This document shows, in pieces, positions 36,120 to 48,354 of a DNA stretch of 64,000 nt (position 1 is its first letter; each line of letters begins with the position of its first letter). Origin of the DNA: Cepaea nemoralis (lineage: Eukaryota; Mollusca; Gastropoda; Stylommatophora; Helicidae). The notes under the pieces are model-generated. The model did not search any database. It was not told the origin of the DNA and was given only the letters and a program-made list of their open reading frames with translations. The position numbers were made by a program, and so were the translations under genes. The stretch is taken from NCBI GenBank assembly GCA_014155875.1, contig JACEFZ010012647.1, forward strand, positions 451,001 to 515,000, given 5' to 3'.

Positions 36120-36539
36120 GAGCGAAACGTCTAGCTAGACTCGTGATTCAGGTCGCGGACAGCTTGCAGAATACGATCCGAACGTTTGGCTTGCGACCTA
36201 ACATTGTACCTTAGCTCCTCGTCAGCCAAGCAACTAACGCTGATAGAGCTGACCATCCCGTACGATTCCAATATTGAGGAGCAACATGTGTACATGTTAA
36301 AGAGGTACGATGACATGGTCGCAAGTCTTAGGCGGGATGAATATACCGTCAGGCCGTTCGCCGTCGAGGTAGGTGCAAGAGGTCTCGTCTCCCACTTCGC
36401 GTTTGATGTGCTGAAGCGAGTGGGCATGAAAGGACAAGCAAGAGCTCGGGCCCAGAAACAACTATGTGAAGCAGCCGAAAAGGCCTCAAGCTGGCTATGG
36501 AACTGTCGGAATCCAGAATGGAATGAGTCTCGAAACTAG
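36120..36539 (+). pseudogene. Fragment of a retroelement C-terminal domain (ELTVP/VEVG type)
   Basis: The plus-strand frame reads DLTLYLSSSSAKQLTLIELT, then IPYDSNIEE, RYDDMVASLRRD, FAVEVGARGLV, and AAEKASSWLWNCR. I recognise this as a domain often found in animal genomes downstream of reverse transcriptases, with a PD-(D/E)xK-like (RPDL...ELTVP) layout. It has no ATG, and the upstream RPNIV reading is one frame away, so it is a broken fragment. Function as a nuclease is inference. Confidence 0.55.
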
Positions 36540-36959
36540 TATGGTTATAAGCGGTTAATGCAGTACCAACAATCTCTCGACCAAGACCACGAACTGTCAA
36601 CGTCTCGTGTCATATCTTTAGCCTTTCCTCCAAGCGTGGGTGAAGAATCTGAGTGCAGTCACGTCATGTAAATATCGGCCTAAGTCTTACCTCCATAACA
36701 TAGCGATAATCGTCCGTAAGTCGCACTCAGTCAGCTGTAAAGACCAAGAGGTGGGTCCAAACGTAAAAGAAGAACCGGCGTCGTAGGAGAGTGAGGTGCC
36801 GTGAACGGGGTACGAAGAAGGTGCACGGCAACGGTGACAAATGAAGGCGGCCGAGACCGTGGCTGATGAAGCTGGCATCTCAGTGAGATCCAAAATATTA
36901 TTCGCGTTATGGTACAGACTGGCACTATAGAGAGATAAATTTATTGCACAACTTGCTGT
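36540..36959. other. Non-coding spacer
   Basis: Nothing recognised. Overlapping short minus-strand frames show no family. Confidence 0.35.
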
Positions 36960-38470
36960 TCAGGAGAATGACCTGAGAGAAATCGGCAGCAGATCAAGTA
37001 ATAAAAGACAAAAAAAAAATTAAAGGTACTATTACTGTAAAATTATTAGAGAAAGAAAAATGCTGAAATTGCCAAGGCTAAATTAGCAACAAAAACTTTG
37101 GATGCCAGTAAACGAAATCATCGTATGTCAGAAGTTTCAAGTGAGGTGACTCCATATTAGCATGGGTAACACATTTTAAACTTTTAATGATGCACTATAG
37201 AGTGACCGAGGTGGGGTGGCCAATTGTATTCCACAAACATCAGGCACTGGAAACTATAAAGAATGTGGAAGTGATTCCAGAAGACTAAAGAACAAACTAT
37301 CAGTATGTTAATTATGTGTCCTGAGTAATTTATGCTTAGATGAAGCTTGTTTGAGAACGACCTACAGGTCTATGACACCGAAAGCTAACCGAACTTTCCT
37401 TTGTTTCGTGTCTGAGGTCCAGTTGGTGTTCGACAAATGGCTGAGTTTAGCAAATGTGAAAGTCAACTTCCAGAGGCTGAGAGACCTGATGCTCAGGGAT
37501 TAGCTGATCTCAGCAGAACCAAAGGTAAACGTAACATTTCTCATTGAAAATAAGTGTAATTACATTGACAAATTAAATACTAGGGTGATGCGTAACGTTA
37601 TACCCATGGGGATATTTTTGCTGAGTGCGCTCAACCAAATTTTGAGATAGGCGTAGCTGCCAGGTTCTCGCAAGCCAGAACGCACATGAGTCAGTATAGA
37701 CAACATCAATTCAGCCAAAACATCCCAGTATCAGCAGAGATACCAAGGTAAGTTTGAACAGCAAACAGCCCCTCACACAGCGAAAGGGGTGCTTGGGTCC
37801 AGTGGCATCACTGTAAACATTTTCATGGATATCTAAAAGTGTGCGACAAGAACTCTAATTGTCATACATATCTTAAAAATCTCTCCATGATGATATGACA
37901 AAGGTTTACAACTTACCAAAACGACTTAAATGCTATACCTGCAAAACAGTTGGTTATTTGAAGGCCACACGTTCACTAGAACAGATAAACAATGAAGTCA
38001 ATGTGGTGATGACTATGTCCAGTAGCAGCGCAGATTATGAACCCGAGGGTAACACTAAAGACATTGTGACGTATCCCATGGACAACTGTTGCTATACAAG
38101 AGTGGATTTGCTTGATATCGGGAACATAGCGTAGCAGCCATAAAATCGCTATTACGGAAGCCAACGCCCCTAACAGTCCAGACGTGATCCTAAACATCCA
38201 GAGACGCTGGAGCTCAATGCAGAGATAGACCGGTAACCCGCTAGCGAAAAAGACTATAATGTCGAGAACGTAGTCTGAGGAAATGTGGGGGTAAGAAGAA
38301 AACGCTCAAGGTTGCCTGGGTACATATTAAATGCCCATACTTTACTGAAAGAGTAAAATAGGAACCCCTGCCATGTTCATGTGCTGAATTACTGTTGGGC
38401 AACATCCCAAATGTTAGAGATTGCAGCAATGAGGTGATCGAATAGTGAGAGAGTCGATATCTTATAACAA
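36960..38470 (+). pseudogene. Old gmr1-like gag-protease relic
   Basis: A patchwork translation reads a gag capsid at about 37410-37640 (VFDKWLSLANVKVNFQRLRD, LMLRD, NVTFLIEN), like the gag of the 38.8-45.4 kb element (FNKWMELAEVGKDFNKLVDL, MLRDKV). A decayed knuckle CYTCKTVGY lies near 37930. Around 38290-38430 come AWVHIKCPYFTERVK and LLLGNIPNVRDCSNEVIE, the post-protease LIGNVPGV block of the family. Many stops. It is the oldest of the three gmr1-like copies in the window. Confidence 0.7.
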
Positions 38471-38579
38471 ATGCCGTAATTAGACGACAAGCTATTCTCG
38501 AAACACAAGAAGGAGAAAACTCCACCCCGCTGGTTCCCAAATACAACTTACACTCAAAAGATTAAGACAGTATAGGTTA

Positions 38580-38827
38580 GGGTATCGTTAAATCCATTTA
38601 GGACAAGAAAATCAGACACAATGGTGATTGGGGGACAACCCATCGTTCATTCTGCTTCCCAATGTTCGGTTATTAGCGAAAACAGTTAACAGAAGCTACT
38701 CATCATCAGAATAGTGTTGACAATTGCAATTCAATTTCCGTAAACCAAGACATATACCATGAAGATAAACAAAGGATTACCTAAAACCTTTGAAACATCA
38801 AGGACCCTTTTTCTAACACATTGGTAC
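38580..38827 (+). pseudogene. Gypsy-type protease/RT relic, left part
   Basis: TMVIGGQPIVHSASQCSVIS aligns with Gypsy protease starts (…DTGAxxSVISE), but the catalytic DTG is replaced. It is cut at 38827 by the insertion of the 38828-45428 element and appears to continue at 45434. Confidence 0.5.
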
Positions 38828-39566
38828 TATCACACGCTGTTGTTTATGATAATATCACGAAGTTCTTACGATGATATGCTCATGATATTATTGTGTGATG
38901 GTCGTTGTCTAGGTAACGATACTCAGGGGGTGTCAATGGAGATATTTAACTGTCTTGCAATATAACTCACCCCTGCAGTGCATATTCACCAGTCATTAAA
39001 CAAGATTCCGTTGGCGCACATAATCCTTTATTACAGAAATAACATAGACTCACGGAACATATGTATACATCCAGAAACAATGTAATCCATAGAATATAAA
39101 TATCCTCCTCACAATTTAACCCGCACACATCAATGCCTTCTCACGGCCTGCTTCTTATCAAATCCACAAGACAGGTCATCCAGCTACTATCCACGGCTGG
39201 ATCTTCCACAATACAACCCACACATTGGGTTGGAGCCACTGCTCAACTATGCAACCCACTCTGGGTTTAGGCCTGTCTTCACAACTCGGGAGAACAACAC
39301 AACACGGAGATCTCTCTTAAACGACCTGACCCGCAGTCGGTCTCTTCTCTCACTGACTTTCCAGTCTCCTGACTTCACACAACACACAACTGTCTTTCAC
39401 CCCATCCCCCCTAGGGTTTTTTTTCCTCTACCCTCACTATTTTATTTCTCAGGACTGGCTGTCTTCTCATAGCCTAGGTCAGTCACTTTACTGTCTCCCA
39501 CTCTCATCTCCATTCTTCCTCATGCCCGGTCACTCAACTCAATGTCAATGACCCAGGCTTATGTCA
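38828..39566 (-). repeat. 3' LTR of the 6.6-kb gmr1-like element
   Basis: 739 bp, matching 44690-45428. On the minus strand it starts TGACATAAG and ends TGTGATA (TG...TA, the last dinucleotide not canonical). Confidence 0.95.
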
Positions 39567-39872
39567 TCACCCCCCTCTTAAAAGAAAACTTCGTTTTCAA
39601 ATATTGGGAGACTAAAACTTACTAATCATGTGACCCAGACATATTGCCTGGGTAGCCCTAAGTATGGCTGCACCTTACTCTAGCTACCACCCTAAATAAT
39701 ACACCAAATGCTCATAGTACACTCCCATATTCTCCACACATAAATACAAACAACTTTCTATCTTGTGTATCAATGCATGAACTAATACATCACATAATAA
39801 TAATAATACATCATAGGAAAGCATTATACTTAAGTACCCACAGGTCTCTTACTACTTCACGACCCCACAATA
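39567..39872 (-). other. 3' internal end with polypurine tract
   Basis: Non-coding. The complement of 39567-39580 is the G-rich PPT that abuts the 3' LTR. Confidence 0.6.
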
Positions 39873-40850
39873 CTATTTGTGTACCGACCCTATATCAGGT
39901 GGTTCTGTTCTTGCATTAACCCACCTCTGATTCCTGTCGATGCTGTGTCTACCTTTCATGTACCCATGACTCATGGTACCTCTACAATTACAACATCTGT
40001 TTGCTATCCCTAGCCCTGGGTCAGTAATGTCGCGAACACTCTTTTGACCTGACTCAACTTTCCTATCTGCATATTGCACCGTTACACTTGAGTCTCTGTT
40101 TAGTCTGAACTCTTTATTTAATCTTGGCCCATATACCTGGCACCTTGCTTTTTGCTGCATACGCCTTATGCCTATGTGCCCTGCACATGCACTATCCTGA
40201 GCTGTTCTATTATATCGGTCTCTGTGTGCTAAAGGTACTGCTGCTTGCCCACGTGCAGTTCCACTATCTGAAAACCTGCGAGTGAGAACATTGTTCTTCC
40301 TCTCGAAGCACCATCTACCTTTCTTTGACTGCCTATGTTCTACTCTCCTACACCCTTGGGAACATTTGTTCAGAGTAGTATCTTGTCTCTGGGAGTCACT
40401 AGCACTATATTTGGGATCCATTCTCATCTGCTCAGCTGTACTATCCTTGTCCTGAGTTCCTGTGTCTACTTCAAGTGCCTCTTCTACCTCAGCTATACTC
40501 TCTAATTTAGGTTCTCTTGTGGTAACTACCTCATTACTGCTTACACTATATTTTCGGTCCCAATAAACTACTTCCTCTTCTGTACAATCTTTAACTCCTA
40601 TAACATTTCCTATGATCAAATCAGCCACTGGTGAGTCCAAAACACACGCTGTCACTCTTCCAGATGATATATGGTGTTTTTACTGTTATTATGGCTAATG
40701 GGTAGAACTCTACTGTGCCGTTGAATGTTATGCATCTAATCTTTTTCCCTGTATAATCCGAGGGATCTATTAAACTTCTCCTCACTCCGATAGACGTACA
40801 TCCGGAATCCCTAATTGTTAACGCTGGTCTATCATTGAACGAATCCCTGA
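39873..40850 (-). pseudogene. Protease and degenerate H2C2 region, no RT
   Basis: Upstream part near 40830-40690: RDSGCTSIGVRRSLIDPSDY is the family's RD(T/S)G protease block with Asp and Gly retained. A frameshift near 40670 leads into the 260-codon frame 39873-40655 with VADLIIGNVIGV. Then comes an H2C2 relic (VPLAHRDRYN, SACAGHIGIRRMQ, LNKEF), in which the first His is Gln and the Cys pair is gone. No integrase core, RT or RNase H follows before the PPT. The order matches the 651-aa ORF at 24.5-26.5 kb. Confidence 0.7.
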
Positions 40851-42357
40851 TGCAGCTTCAGACTTCCTCCTTCATGCACTGCTGATCCTGCTTTCACTGT
40901 ATGACCACATATTAGGACTGGCTGACTGTCTTTTTCAAAAAGAGGTTTGCACCCACTACAATCTTCATTGTTCAGCGTCTCAATTACTTGCGCTGCATTT
41001 GAGTGCTCTGTTTCTCTCATCCTACATTGATGGCTGACATGCCCATTCTTTCCACATTTGAAACAAGTAATCTCCCTTTTAGTGTTGTGCGTTGGTCCAT
41101 CTGATGCTTGTGCATCACACTGTGCTGCCTTGTGTCTCCAGCTCCCACAATTCCAACATCCGGCATAATTTGGACGTCTCTGGAAAGTTCCCTCTTCTAT
41201 ATGGGTACCGTCCTACTCTACCAACATTGTTTTCTCGGAAACCATTATCTTGAAGTTCTTGTTGCTCACCTTTCTGTGCTGAATCCACACTTTTCGCCCT
41301 TGGTCTGATGACTGGATTCTGGTCCTGTTTAGTGTACGCTGCACAGACTATTTCCTCACTCATTAGTTTCCCAATAGATACGTTAGGATGTGCAGTCATG
41401 TAGTTTTGCCCTAACTGAGACATTGTGTCTATGTCCTTTGGCTTCCGTTCCTCAAAGAAAGCCTACTAAGTTAGAATTGCATGCAGATACTACCTTGTCT
41501 CTTAACATTAGATCTACTAATTTATTAAAATCTTTCCCTACTTCAGCAAGCTCCATCCATTTGTTAAATGTATTCTTTACTGTGTTAACAAAGTCTGTGA
41601 AATCTTGATTTGTCTCTGGCACTAACTGTCTAAACTTTGTCCTATATCCATGCTCAGTGAGTTGGAACTTTGTCAGCAAACGTTGACGTAAGATAGTGTA
41701 GTTGTTCCTTTCTTCTACAGGTAAATTGAACATGGTGTCTAGTGCCTTACCCGTAAGAAACTCGCCAAGTCTCATCGCATACTCCTTCTCTGGAATACCT
41801 ACCGCTTTGGCTGATGCCTCGAACCTGGCCAAATAATTTTCAAGTTGGTCCCGGTCTGTAAAATATGGCAGTTTTAATCTCTGTGACGACTGCGAAGGTC
41901 TTCTACTTTCCTCACTTTGACCCTTCGATGCAAATTCTAACTTTTTAATAGCAATTTCCGCTTCCATCTTAATCTTCTCTTTCTCGATTTCCACCGCATT
42001 TGTTTGTTTTAACTTTTCAAGTTCCAGTTGTGTCTCTTCCTGTAGACGCTTGTTTTCCATTTCAGCTAACTTTACTTCCTGTAGACGTTTGTTTTCCATT
42101 TCAGCTAGTTTTACTTGTGTCTCTTCCTGTAGACGCTTGTTTTCCATTTCAGCTAACTTTACTTCCTGTAGACGTTTGTTTTCCATTTCAGCTAGTTTTA
42201 CTTGTGTCTCTTCCTGTAGACGCTTTGCCTCGCGTTCATTATGCCTCTCCTCTCTTTCCGTCTGTTTTTGTTCTTTTGCTTCTGCATACTCCTGTAGCTC
42301 TTTACCTTTCAGGCCTATTCGTTCACCTGCTTCAATATATTCCATTAAAGTAGGCAT
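40851..42357 (-). pseudogene. gag of the 6.6-kb element, frameshifted
   Basis: Starts at 42357 (MPTLMEYIEAGERIGLKGKE). A long coiled coil follows, made of tandem KRLQEETQVKLAEMEN and KRLQEVKLAEMEN units (two copies of an about 87-bp DNA repeat at 42030-42205). Then comes a SCAN-like capsid (PYFTDRDQLENYLARFE, LGEFLTGKALDTM, FRQLVPETNQDFTDFV). The 301-codon frame ends at 41452 and gag continues in another frame (41115-41423). Two CCHC knuckles follow in a third frame: CWNCGSWRHKAAQC near 41155-41115 and CFKCGKNGHVSHQC near 41075-41030. At least two frameshifts make it inactive as it stands. Confidence 0.8.
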
Positions 42358-44689
42358 CTTGTACTTGTGGACACGTTGCTGTCAATCAGCCAACTATAAA
42401 TGTGACGACTCTGCTGTTAGTCTTTGTGTCACTTCCCTACGTACACCACAACTCCTTGTGTACGTAAATTCGTAGTGCTAAAAATATCACTCTGTACTCA
42501 CCCAGTCACTCTATAAGCACTAGGTAGTGAGGGGGGAAGTATCACCTATACTCCCTTATATCTATATATCTATGACCAATAGTTGTATAACATTTCTGGA
42601 AATATTGTTAAACATACATATAAATACATATACCAAACGAATGAATGATAACACTAAATGTTGCCTATAAAAACGTTAGACTCACAAGCCAAGTACACGG
42701 AGACGGTGATCACACAGAAATAAACCACAGTAACAACCACAAGCTTGTGCGAAACGACCACAGTGCGCGTAATAATATATATATATATATATAACTGACA
42801 CAGACAACTAGACAGCAGAAAAGGACGAAAGATCACAATAATACCATATATCCGAACACAACAAATATCATATGCAAATATTATGAAAAGAAAAAGAAAC
42901 AAAAACAATTTATAGCATCAACATATACACAAATCTGACGTCAGACAACTCGGCTCTAGATATTGGTTAAGACTATTCCAATGCCACTGCATGACACGTT
43001 AACTCATTAACGTTTTCCTTACAAAAATATCGTAAGCACCAGAAAGAAAATAAATTTTTGTGCTGTATCCCGACTCTCGAGAAACACCCCAAAAATCCCC
43101 TACACCTGACAAACACCGGACCACAAACAAGTAATAGCTTAACAACCGAAAACAATATTTATAAGACTATGAGCAGCAAACAAAATGTACAACTCGTTGG
43201 CCGACAAATATGTGCCTATTAATGATAATCCGTCGCCACAAGTTCGGTTTTTTTAAAGACTTTTTCACAATATGTTGGGAATGTATATTGGTAAATGTTC
43301 CGAAATGTCTACGACTTAATTTTACGTGGTGATCACAAGTTCAAACCGTCGAAAAAATTGAAGATGATGATTGATTATCCACAATGTTCTGTCTCGACCC
43401 AGTCCGTCACGTTATTGTACTTTCCTTGGACGTGGTCTAATAATCCAAAAGTCTTTTCTACCTTCGTTGCGAAGATGGCGCTTTGCTGTATCATAAATGT
43501 TATAGATTTCCCTATCAGAAAAGACCAAAATAATGGCAGTAAATGATCAACGCTTTCACTCTGTACCGTCAGTTCTTTTTGGCAACTGTATGCAACTATG
43601 TTCGCGGAGCCGACACGTCATCATTCGTTGTCAAAATGTTTGCTGATTATAAAGTAATGAACACAAAGGGCTTTTAACAAAGACGAACAATCAAGTCTGG
43701 TTTCACACAAAACGCCTTGTTTTGTTCATTCACAATGAGTCATCTTGACCACCATAGGCCGTGGAAATTTCCGAGTATCTTTCCTCCTTCCACCCCCAAC
43801 TCACAATGTCACCTCAATTTCTCTTTATCACTCTCAGTGAAAAATTCCTCCGTAAAACAGTTTTCACACAAACTTGACAGCCCCACCCGGCTGCTATTTT
43901 AACTCCGTGGAAAGTCACACTTAATCTGTCTGTAAAATGCCCGGAACTTTTCCGCCATACACAAACACTTTCCACTTCTGCCCCAGCACATGTGGTAGGG
44001 TTAACGTTAATACCCCTTTCCAGCTGTCCTCGTAAACAGCGCTGTACCCTCTCTCAACCCGGCCTATTAACTGCGTCGACAAATCTTGACCAGTCAACTT
44101 GCGAACACACAGTGCGCTTGTCTCGCACACACACACCTGTCAGTATCTGTGAATTTTCAATCCTGTCTTTATCACCGACAGCGAAAATGTCCCATTATGC
44201 CGACTCGCTCTTGTCGCAAACAACTAACTCACTGTCCACGCGACATTTACCTGTACTGTCCGCTGGCGCTTCCGTCTTTTGACCTATAAACACATGCGCC
44301 TGGCCTCTCAACCCGACATTCCGTGCTGTTTGTGACTAGACACCCCTGTCACTGCAATCGACTCTCCCGGCTGATTTTTGTGCTGCGTTAATTCTTCTGG
44401 CGCCCCGCCTCGTCTGTTTCCGTGTGCTGACCCTCGTTAATTTACCTGTAGTGTGACCTGTCTGCTAGCTTGATCATTAACTCTCGTCTGTCTGTGTGAA
44501 TTATCTGGCGCACACACTGAAGAGTTCACATTAATTTCTTGGAGCAGTACTGTCTAAATTGATGGAACTAAGTCACAGATAATAACTCCTCTCTTTCAGC
44601 GAAGAGCCCACAGATATCTCAATATTGCACGGTGTTCCTTGACCGAATGCAGCTGTCAGAAACTCTTTACTAAGCGACGAGCTCCCAGT
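42358..44689 (-). other. 5' leader of the 6.6-kb element
   Basis: Non-coding 2.3 kb between the 5' LTR and gag. It includes a (TA)n tract at 42774-42793. The primer site lies immediately inside the LTR at 44689-44675 (complement). Confidence 0.55.
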
Positions 44690-45428
44690 TATCACACGCT
44701 GTTGTTTATGATAATATCACGAAGTTCTTACGATGATATGCTCATGATATTATTCGTGTGATGGTCGTTGTCTAGGTAACGATACTCAGGGGGTGTCAAT
44801 GGAGATATTTAACTGTCTTGCAATATAACTCACCCCTGCAGTGCATATTCACCAGTCATTAAACAAGATTCCGTTGGCGCACATAATCCTTTATTACAGA
44901 AATAACATAGACTCACGGAACATATGTATACATCCAGAAACAATGTAATCCATAGAATATAAATATCCTCCTCACAATTTAACCCGCACACATCAATGCC
45001 TTCTCACGGCCTGCTTCTTATCAAATCCACAAGACAGGTCATCCAGCTACTATCCACGGCTGGATCTTCCACAATACAACCCACACATTGGGTTGGAGCC
45101 ACTGCTCAACTATGCAACCCACTCTGGGTTTTGGCCTGTCTTCACAACTCGGGAGAACAACACAACACGGAGATCTCTCTTAAACGACCTGACCCGCAGT
45201 CGGTCTCTTCTCTCACTGACTTTCCAGTCTCCTGACTTCACACAACACACAACTGTCTCTCGCCCCATCCCCCCTAGGGTTTTTTTTCCTCTACCCTCAC
45301 TATTTTATTTCTCAGGACTGGCTGTCTTCTCATAGCCAGGTCAGTCACTTTACTGTCTCCCACTCTCATCTCCATTCTTCCTCATGCCCGGTCACTCAAC
45401 TCAATGTCAATGACCCAGGCTTATGTCA
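44690..45428 (-). repeat. 5' LTR of the 6.6-kb gmr1-like element
   Basis: 739 bp, matching 38828-39566. Followed on the outside by GGTAC. Confidence 0.95.
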
Positions 45429-45433
45429 GGTAC

Positions 45434-46235
45434 AAATATCCTTCATTATCCATACACTACCACATTAGAACATGTATGTCGACATTGTTTAATCTAATGT
45501 CAATACTTAATTGACAAGAGAGGATGCATAGTTGTATCCTAGCATAAGATTGGTTGGTCTGAAAGCAAACCCATGTAAGATCGAATTGAGAATTTTTGAA
45601 GTCCAATTTTTGGGACTCAAAATTAGTCACTAAAATTTTGGAAATTAAAGCCTCAACTACGAAGAAAGAAGTCAGGAGTGTCTTGAGACTGATAAACTGC
45701 TATAAAATATGCATTCAAAATTTCGCCAATATGACAGTCCAATTGTCAGGACTGTATGGGTGGTAATAAACAACGGAAATTGTATGGACACACAAAAATC
45801 ACAGGATATTGCAACAGATTACGACATTTTTTCAGTAAACCACAAATCTTAAAATTTCCGGACATTACGAAATACTTCATATTATAGACAAACGCTAGGT
45901 CCTATGCTCTATCTTCAATTTTATTACAGTAAAATGAAGGTAGTTAAACCCTGTTCTGTATTCTAGCAGGAAACTTACAGATACACAAAAGAAATGCACC
46001 GTAACAGAACTCGAGACCCCCTCCTTGGTAGAAGCTGTAACGAAATTCTCTAAATACCCTCTGGGTAGAAATTCTTGGTACTATCACACAACAATTTTCT
46101 CAAGATCTTTAAGGAAGAGTATCCAAGCAATTATAGAATTGCCAGATGGTCTCTCCTGTTACAAGATTTCGACGTCACTATATCTCACATACCTTGCAAA
46201 GATAATAACTTAGCAGATTTACTCAGGAGACTGTA
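45434..46235 (+). pseudogene. Gypsy RT-thumb/RNase H relic, right part
   Basis: The broken plus-strand translation contains GLKANPCKIELRIFEVQFLG, YYSKMKVVKPCSVF, EEYPSNYRIARWSLLLQDFD and VTISHIPCKDNNLADLLRRL. These are the RT C-terminus (ECELFKxEVxFLGHxIS) and the RNase H end (RIARWSLLLQEFDFTIxHIPGKDNxxAD). Numerous stops. It joins the fragment ending at 38827 once the 6.6-kb element and one GGTAC are removed. Confidence 0.7.
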
Positions 46236-46530
46236 ACATCAAAACACACAGTAATCTACAACTGACTAATGACTGCTGCAAACCAAAAGCATAATTCAAC
46301 ATAACAACGCCGATTCATCACGCATTGTAATGAAAACATTATCATGAAGTGTGCTCGGATATATTAGCAGCTTTGGGCCATTAGATAGGAACTTCTTGTA
46401 AACTAGAATCAATGCTCTTGAGCTTCTAAATTAGTGTGATTAATTTATGTTTTAGAGTTGCTTTAATAATTTTAAAACGCTATACACATTTTTTTTCATA
46501 ATGATTCAGAATTGTTTTCTGTAAAATACT
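46236..46530. other. Non-coding AT-rich spacer
   Basis: No feature recognised between the Gypsy relic and LINE C copy 1. Confidence 0.4.
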
Positions 46531-48088
46531 GTCTATTGCATTCAACGGGCCTGAATGACATTTTACTATTTTACTGTATGTCATACATCATTGACTCGTC
46601 GTTACCACAGTGCTGACTGTGATACAGATCATTCTTTGGTTGCTGCAAGGGTTAGACTGAGACCAAAGAGAATCTACACAGCTATACACAAATATAGCCC
46701 CAGGATTAATATTATTAACACTCACGATCCTGAAAAGTGCTTTCAGTTTTAACAGCAACTTGAAGACGCTTTCACTGATACATCAGAAAACTGTACAGTA
46801 AGTGAAAAGTGGGGTCAACTTAAGGAAACTTTATAAAATTGCGTAGGGGTTTACTACACTGTGGATCATAATAGGCAGGACTGGTTTGCGGCAAACAGCC
46901 AGAATCTGTAGCCCTTGATTGATAAGAAGAAGATAGCTCTCTTAAGAAATAAGGAAAGACCAACGCGTAACACTCTGAGTGAGCTAAAATAAGCTAGGAA
47001 GGATGTGAAAAAGACTGCCAGGCAGTGTGCAAATGACCATTGGATCAAGTTATGTGAGTCCATTCAAATCACAAGTGATAAGGGAAACACCAGAAGCATG
47101 TATGAAGGAATAAAGAAAGCCTGTGGTCCAATGATCAAAAGAAGTGCACCACTGAAAACCTAGACTGGAGAAATCATTACTGATAAGAAACAGCAGATGG
47201 ACAGATGGATAGAGCACTATTTGGAGCTTTACTCAAGGGAAATCAAACTAGTGGATGATGACCTCAACGCCATAGAGGCCTTACCAACTCTTGACCATCT
47301 GGACACACCTCCCAAAATAACAGAAGTTAAGTGTGTTGTAAATGAACTTGCAACTGTCAAGGCTCCAAGTAAGGATGGGATTCCAATAGAGGTTATCAGG
47401 GATGGGCAAAACACACGCACTATACAGATCTACCAGCTAATAGAGCTATGCTGGCGAGAAGGACAAGTTCCACAGGATTTCAAAGATTCAAGCATCATAA
47501 CACTGTACTAGAACAAGGGATATCGGAGCGACTGCAACAACTATAGGGGTATCTCACTTCTGTGTCTTGTTGGAAAAGTATTTGCCAGAATTGTTCTGCG
47601 CAGACTTCAAGACCTAGGAAGTCAAGTCTACCACGAATCACAGTGTGGCTTTCGACAGAATCGGTCTACCATTGATATGACATTCTCATTGCGACAAATG
47701 CAAGAAAAATGCCGTTAACAGAATCAACCACTGTTTATTGCTTTCATCGACCTCACAAATCCATTTGATTTGGTCAGTCGTGAGGGTCTGTTCAAGGCAC
47801 TAAAGAAGATTGGCTGCCCACCAACTCTTCTGTCCATTGTGGAATCGTTCAACACAGGCTTGAAGGGTATAATCAAGTTTGATGGTGCAACTTCTGAAGA
47901 GTTTGAAATCAAGAGTGGAGTTCAGCAAGGTTGTGTACTAGCCTCAACACTCTTTGGAATATACTTTTCACTTCTACTGAAATATGCCTTTCGTGATCAG
48001 TATTGTGATATATACATTCACTCACGCTCAGATGGCGGCCTCAACAATGTTCAGAGATTGAAGGCCAAAACCAAAATTAGGAGTGTAC
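46531..48088 (+). pseudogene. LINE C copy 1, part 1 (endonuclease end, linker, RT)
   Basis: RRYHSADCDTDHSLVAARVR (about 46592-46650) is the C-terminal end of an APE-type endonuclease. The linker and RT follow: [91 protein letters not shown]. Several stops (for example 47161, 47509, 47716). It is cut at 48088, just before the catalytic FADD block, by a minus-strand LINE. Confidence 0.85.
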
Positions 48089-48119
48089 GAACGAACGAAC
48101 GAACGAACTTTATTTTAAA

Positions 48120-48354
48120 AGGGTAACAAATTTGACACGCAGGGCCCGTCTTACATTCGGTCCTTTCAATCACTCATCTTTCATTCATCAAATGTGCATG
48201 TTACATTTACATATGTAAAAAAAACACATTGTCAAATGGATTGTGTAAGCATAAACAATGCATATTAGTTATTACGTAAGATGCATTCACATGGGAAAAA
48301 ACATTGTCAAATTAAAGTTGTAAACATAAAAAAACAGTGCATATTGCAATGTTG
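48120..48354 (-). other. LINE 3' terminal region
   Basis: Non-coding sequence between the (GTTC)n tail and the CA-rich block. It contains paired similar phrases with ACACATTGTCAAATGG and AACATTGTCAAATTAA. Confidence 0.5.

Larger units (their letters stand above)
38823..45433 (-). mobile_element. gmr1-like LTR element with 739-bp LTRs, TSD GGTAC, no reverse transcriptase
   Basis: LTRs at 38828-39566 and 44690-45428, both 739 bp, differ at about six places. GGTAC flanks both outer sides (38823-38827 and 45429-45433). The minus-strand order is 5' LTR, PBS (TGGGAGCTCGTCGC just inside 44689), 2.3-kb leader, gag from 42357, knuckles, protease, decayed H2C2, PPT (AAGAGGGGGGTGA at 39567-39580) and 3' LTR. 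It inserted into an older Gypsy-type relic. Confidence 0.92.

Noticed and set aside
36105..36150. Possible second hammerhead around GCGAAACGTCTAGCTAGAC
   Set aside because: It has GAAA followed by a good hairpin, but no CUGANGA with stem II upstream, so the core is incomplete.
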